Shown: in pieces, positions 6,348 through 7,907 of the stretch
How the letters are laid out: every line of letters starts with the position of its first letter
Position numbering within the stretch: the stretch's first letter is position 1
DNA from: an uncultured Prevotella sp.
Lineage (GTDB): Bacteria; Bacteroidota; Bacteroidia; Bacteroidales; Bacteroidaceae
Length of the DNA stretch: 7,907 bases
Direction: 5' to 3'
Assembly (NCBI GenBank): GCA_900553285.1
Contig: USCX01000057.1
Coordinates: 1-7,907 of the forward strand
The notes under the pieces: model-generated
The model's database searches: none
Told to the model about the DNA's origin: nothing
What the model saw: only the letters and a program-made list of their open reading frames with translations
Position numbers and translations under genes: made by a program

Positions 6348-7679
6348 ATGAGGAACAGAGTCATTATCGTCTTTTTATCGTTGTTCGTGTGGGCGGGGAC
6401 AGTTTCAGCGCAGACCACACGTCAAATCCGTAATTTGCAGTCGCAGAGCAAGTCGCTTAAAAAGCAGATTGCACAGTCGGAGAATATGCTGCGGTCGACC
6501 AAGAAGGACGTGAAGTCGCAGTTGAGCAACCTGGCCGTCCTTAGCGGGCAGATTGACGACCAGCGCCGTTACGTAAGTGGCATAGAAAGCGAACTGAAAC
6601 TGATGGATGCGAACATCGCACAGCTTTCCACACAGATAAACCAGCTTGTCAAGGACCTGAACGAATGCAAACGCAAGTACAGCCGGAGCGTAGTGTACAT
6701 GTACAAAAACCGGACGACGCAAAACAAACTGATGTTCTTGTTCTCAGCAAAGAATTTCAGCCAGATGTTCCGCCGTATGAGGTACATGATGGAGTATGCC
6801 AAGTACCAGCGCGCGCAGGGCGAAATCATCCGCGAGAAAGAAACTGCGGTCCGCAAAAAACAAAACGAACTTCTCAACGCAAAAGCCCAGAAAGGGAAGC
6901 TGCTTGCGGCCGGCCGCACGGAGCAGGCCAAACTTGAAAGTCAGCAGAAAGAGCGTGAGGGCATCGTCAGCGAGTTGAAGAAAAAGCAGTCGAAGCTGCA
7001 AGCGACTATTGCGGCGGACCGGAAAAAATACAATTCGCTGAACGCTAAGATCGACCAGCTCATTCAAAAGGAGATAGAAGCCGCAGAGCGCCGTCGGAAA
7101 GCAGAGGAGGCACGCCGGCGCCGTGAGGCTGAGCAACGCGCCAAGGAGGAGGCTGCCGCCCGCGCCAAGAAAAACAAGCCGGGTAGGAAGGGCACGTCTT
7201 CCTCTTCCTCGTCGGATAAATCCGCTGCGCCCAAGTTCCGTGAGGCCTCTTCGGCCGACGTCAGGTTAAGCCGGGATTTTGCAGCCAACAAAGGGCGGCT
7301 TCCGATGCCTATCACGGGGCCGTATGTCCTCTCCGGACGTTTCGGACGCTATGCCGTGCCGGGGCTGAGCGGTGTTTCGTTGGACAATAAAGGTATAAAC
7401 ATCACCGGAAAGCCGGGCGCGCAGGCGCGTTGTATCTTCGACGGTGAAGTGAGCGCAGTCTTTTCGTTCGGCAGTTCGGTCAACATCATCGTCCGTCACG
7501 GCAGTTACATGTCTGTCTACTGCAATTTGCAGTCGGCGCAGGTCAGAAAGGGACAGCATGTCACCACCGGACAGGTCCTGGGCAACGTGGCGCCCGACGC
7601 TTCGGGCAACTGCATGCTCCACTTCCAGTTGAGAAAAGAGACCACAAAGCTCAACCCCGAAGCGTGGTTGCGCAGGTAA
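6348..7679 (+). CDS. EnvC-like murein hydrolase activator: coiled coil plus degenerate LytM (M23) domain
   Basis: The 443-residue secreted protein has a Sec signal peptide (residues 1-21, cleavage at VSA|Q). Long heptad-like coiled coils follow (about 24-115 and 145-260), then an Arg/Ala/Glu/Lys-rich segment, a Ser-rich linker (about 280-295) and a C-terminal LytM/M23 domain (about 320-443). This is the order found in EnvC, the periplasmic activator of cell-separation amidases. The zinc site is broken. The HxxxD motif reads N347-K-G-I-N351, and the first His of HxH is Met423 (MLH), while His384 (RHG) and His425 remain. It should therefore not cleave peptidoglycan itself and more likely activates a partner amidase; this is inferred from EnvC. 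ATG 6348, 5 nt after the DUF4292 stop, was preferred to a TTG at 6339. It is the last gene of the operon, before a terminator. Confidence 0.85.
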   Translation: MRNRVIIVFLSLFVWAGTVSAQTTRQIRNLQSQSKSLKKQIAQSENMLRSTKKDVKSQLSNLAVLSGQIDDQRRYVSGIESELKLMDANIAQLSTQINQLVKDLNECKRKYSRSVVYMYKNRTTQNKLMFLFSAKNFSQMFRRMRYMMEYAKYQRAQGEIIREKETAVRKKQNELLNAKAQKGKLLAAGRTEQAKLESQQKEREGIVSELKKKQSKLQATIAADRKKYNSLNAKIDQLIQKEIEAAERRRKAEEARRRREAEQRAKEEAAARAKKNKPGRKGTSSSSSSDKSAAPKFREASSADVRLSRDFAANKGRLPMPITGPYVLSGRFGRYAVPGLSGVSLDNKGINITGKPGAQARCIFDGEVSAVFSFGSSVNIIVRHGSYMSVYCNLQSAQVRKGQHVTTGQVLGNVAPDASGNCMLHFQLRKETTKLNPEAWLRR

Positions 7680-7713
7680 CCGGCGTGTCTCTGACGGAAT
7701 AAGCCTGAAAAAG

Positions 7714-7754
7714 TTCCGGCGCGTTCCTCCCGGCTGGGAGCGGACGCGCCGGAA
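7714..7754. terminator. Strong hairpin terminator, best on the minus strand
   Basis: The arms 7714-7726 (TTCCGGCGCGTTC) and 7742-7754 (GGACGCGCCGGAA) pair over 13 bp with one G-T wobble. After one unpaired C the stem continues as CTCCC/GGGAG, closing on the tetraloop GGCT. Read on the minus strand, the hairpin is followed by CTTTTTC, a good U-tract for the M20 gene. On the plus strand only ATTT follows, so termination of the dut operon is likely but weaker. It lies in the 101-base gap between two convergent genes. Confidence 0.85.
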
Positions 7755-7780
7755 ACGTATTTAAGGAGTTGCGGCTGCGT

Positions 7781-7907
7781 TTATCCGACAGGTTGCCCGT
7801 CGAGCAAATCCAGATAGAGCTTGATGGCTTGATGAATCTCCTCCGGCTTGATGTATTCGTCGGGCGTGTGTGAGCGGGCCGAGTCGCCCGGGCCCATCTT
7901 CAGTGAG
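7781..7907 (-). CDS. M20-family metallohydrolase, ArgE/DapE type (C-terminal 41 residues only)
   Basis: Only the last 41 codons are inside the window; the 5' part lies beyond the right edge. The translated end includes KMGPGDSARSHTPDEYI and then an amphipathic helix ending LYLDLLDGQPVG. The SHTPDE segment matches the conserved C-terminal His region of M20 deacetylases and peptidases, where the His helps bind the zinc pair. The wording closely resembles the ArgE-type N-acetylornithine/N-acetylcitrulline deacetylases of Bacteroidales, which would place it in arginine biosynthesis. Another M20 amidohydrolase is possible from such a short piece. It converges on the dut operon and ends just before a terminator hairpin with a minus-strand T-tract. 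Confidence 0.75.
   Translation of the reverse strand, partial: SLKMGPGDSARSHTPDEYIKPEEIHQAIKLYLDLLDGQPVG

Noticed and set aside
1..7907. Search by eye for CRISPR arrays, tRNA/rRNA genes, insertion sequences, attachment sites and phage or defence genes
   Set aside because: No regularly spaced repeats, cloverleaf-like sequence, transposase motifs or long direct repeats were seen; every gap is short (208, 111 and 101 bases at most) and accounted for by promoters or terminators.

Overview
The window looks like a stretch of a GC-rich member of the Bacteroidota, most likely order Bacteroidales (an Alistipes/Rikenellaceae-like or similarly GC-rich gut genome; the genus is a guess). The evidence is the protein families (a Bacteroidota-type GH20 hexosaminidase, a DUF4292 lipoprotein, a Bacteroidota-style TPR lipoprotein), the lack of clear Shine-Dalgarno sites, and two TAnnTTTG boxes of the kind used as the -7 element by the Bacteroidota primary sigma factor.

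Layout, left to right. (1) The 3' part of a GH20 beta-N-acetylhexosaminidase gene on +, lacking only its extreme N-terminus. (2) A 208-base convergent intergenic region with a strong bidirectional hairpin terminator. (3) dgt, a dGTP triphosphohydrolase, on -. (4) A 111-base divergent promoter region with a TAnnTTTG box for each side. (5) A tightly packed + operon: dut (dUTPase), a TPR-repeat lipoprotein, a DUF4292 lipoprotein and an EnvC-like coiled-coil/LytM protein; the gaps are 13 nt, a 4-nt ATGA overlap and 5 nt. (6) A second strong hairpin terminator in the convergent gap. (7) The last 41 codons of an M20-family (ArgE-type) metallohydrolase gene on -, cut by the window edge.

How they fit together. 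dgt and dut both clean up the dNTP pool (dGTP to deoxyguanosine plus triphosphate; dUTP to dUMP plus pyrophosphate) and are transcribed away from one shared promoter region. The three genes after dut all encode exported proteins: two predicted lipoproteins and a secreted peptidoglycan-amidase-activator-like protein whose LytM site has lost its zinc ligands. The operon therefore joins nucleotide hygiene to cell-envelope maintenance.

I found no mobile element, CRISPR array, tRNA/rRNA, phage gene or obviously new system. The window is mostly core chromosome. The points worth a second look are the degenerate LytM domain, the possible LolB-like role of the DUF4292 lipoprotein, and the dgt/dut divergent arrangement.
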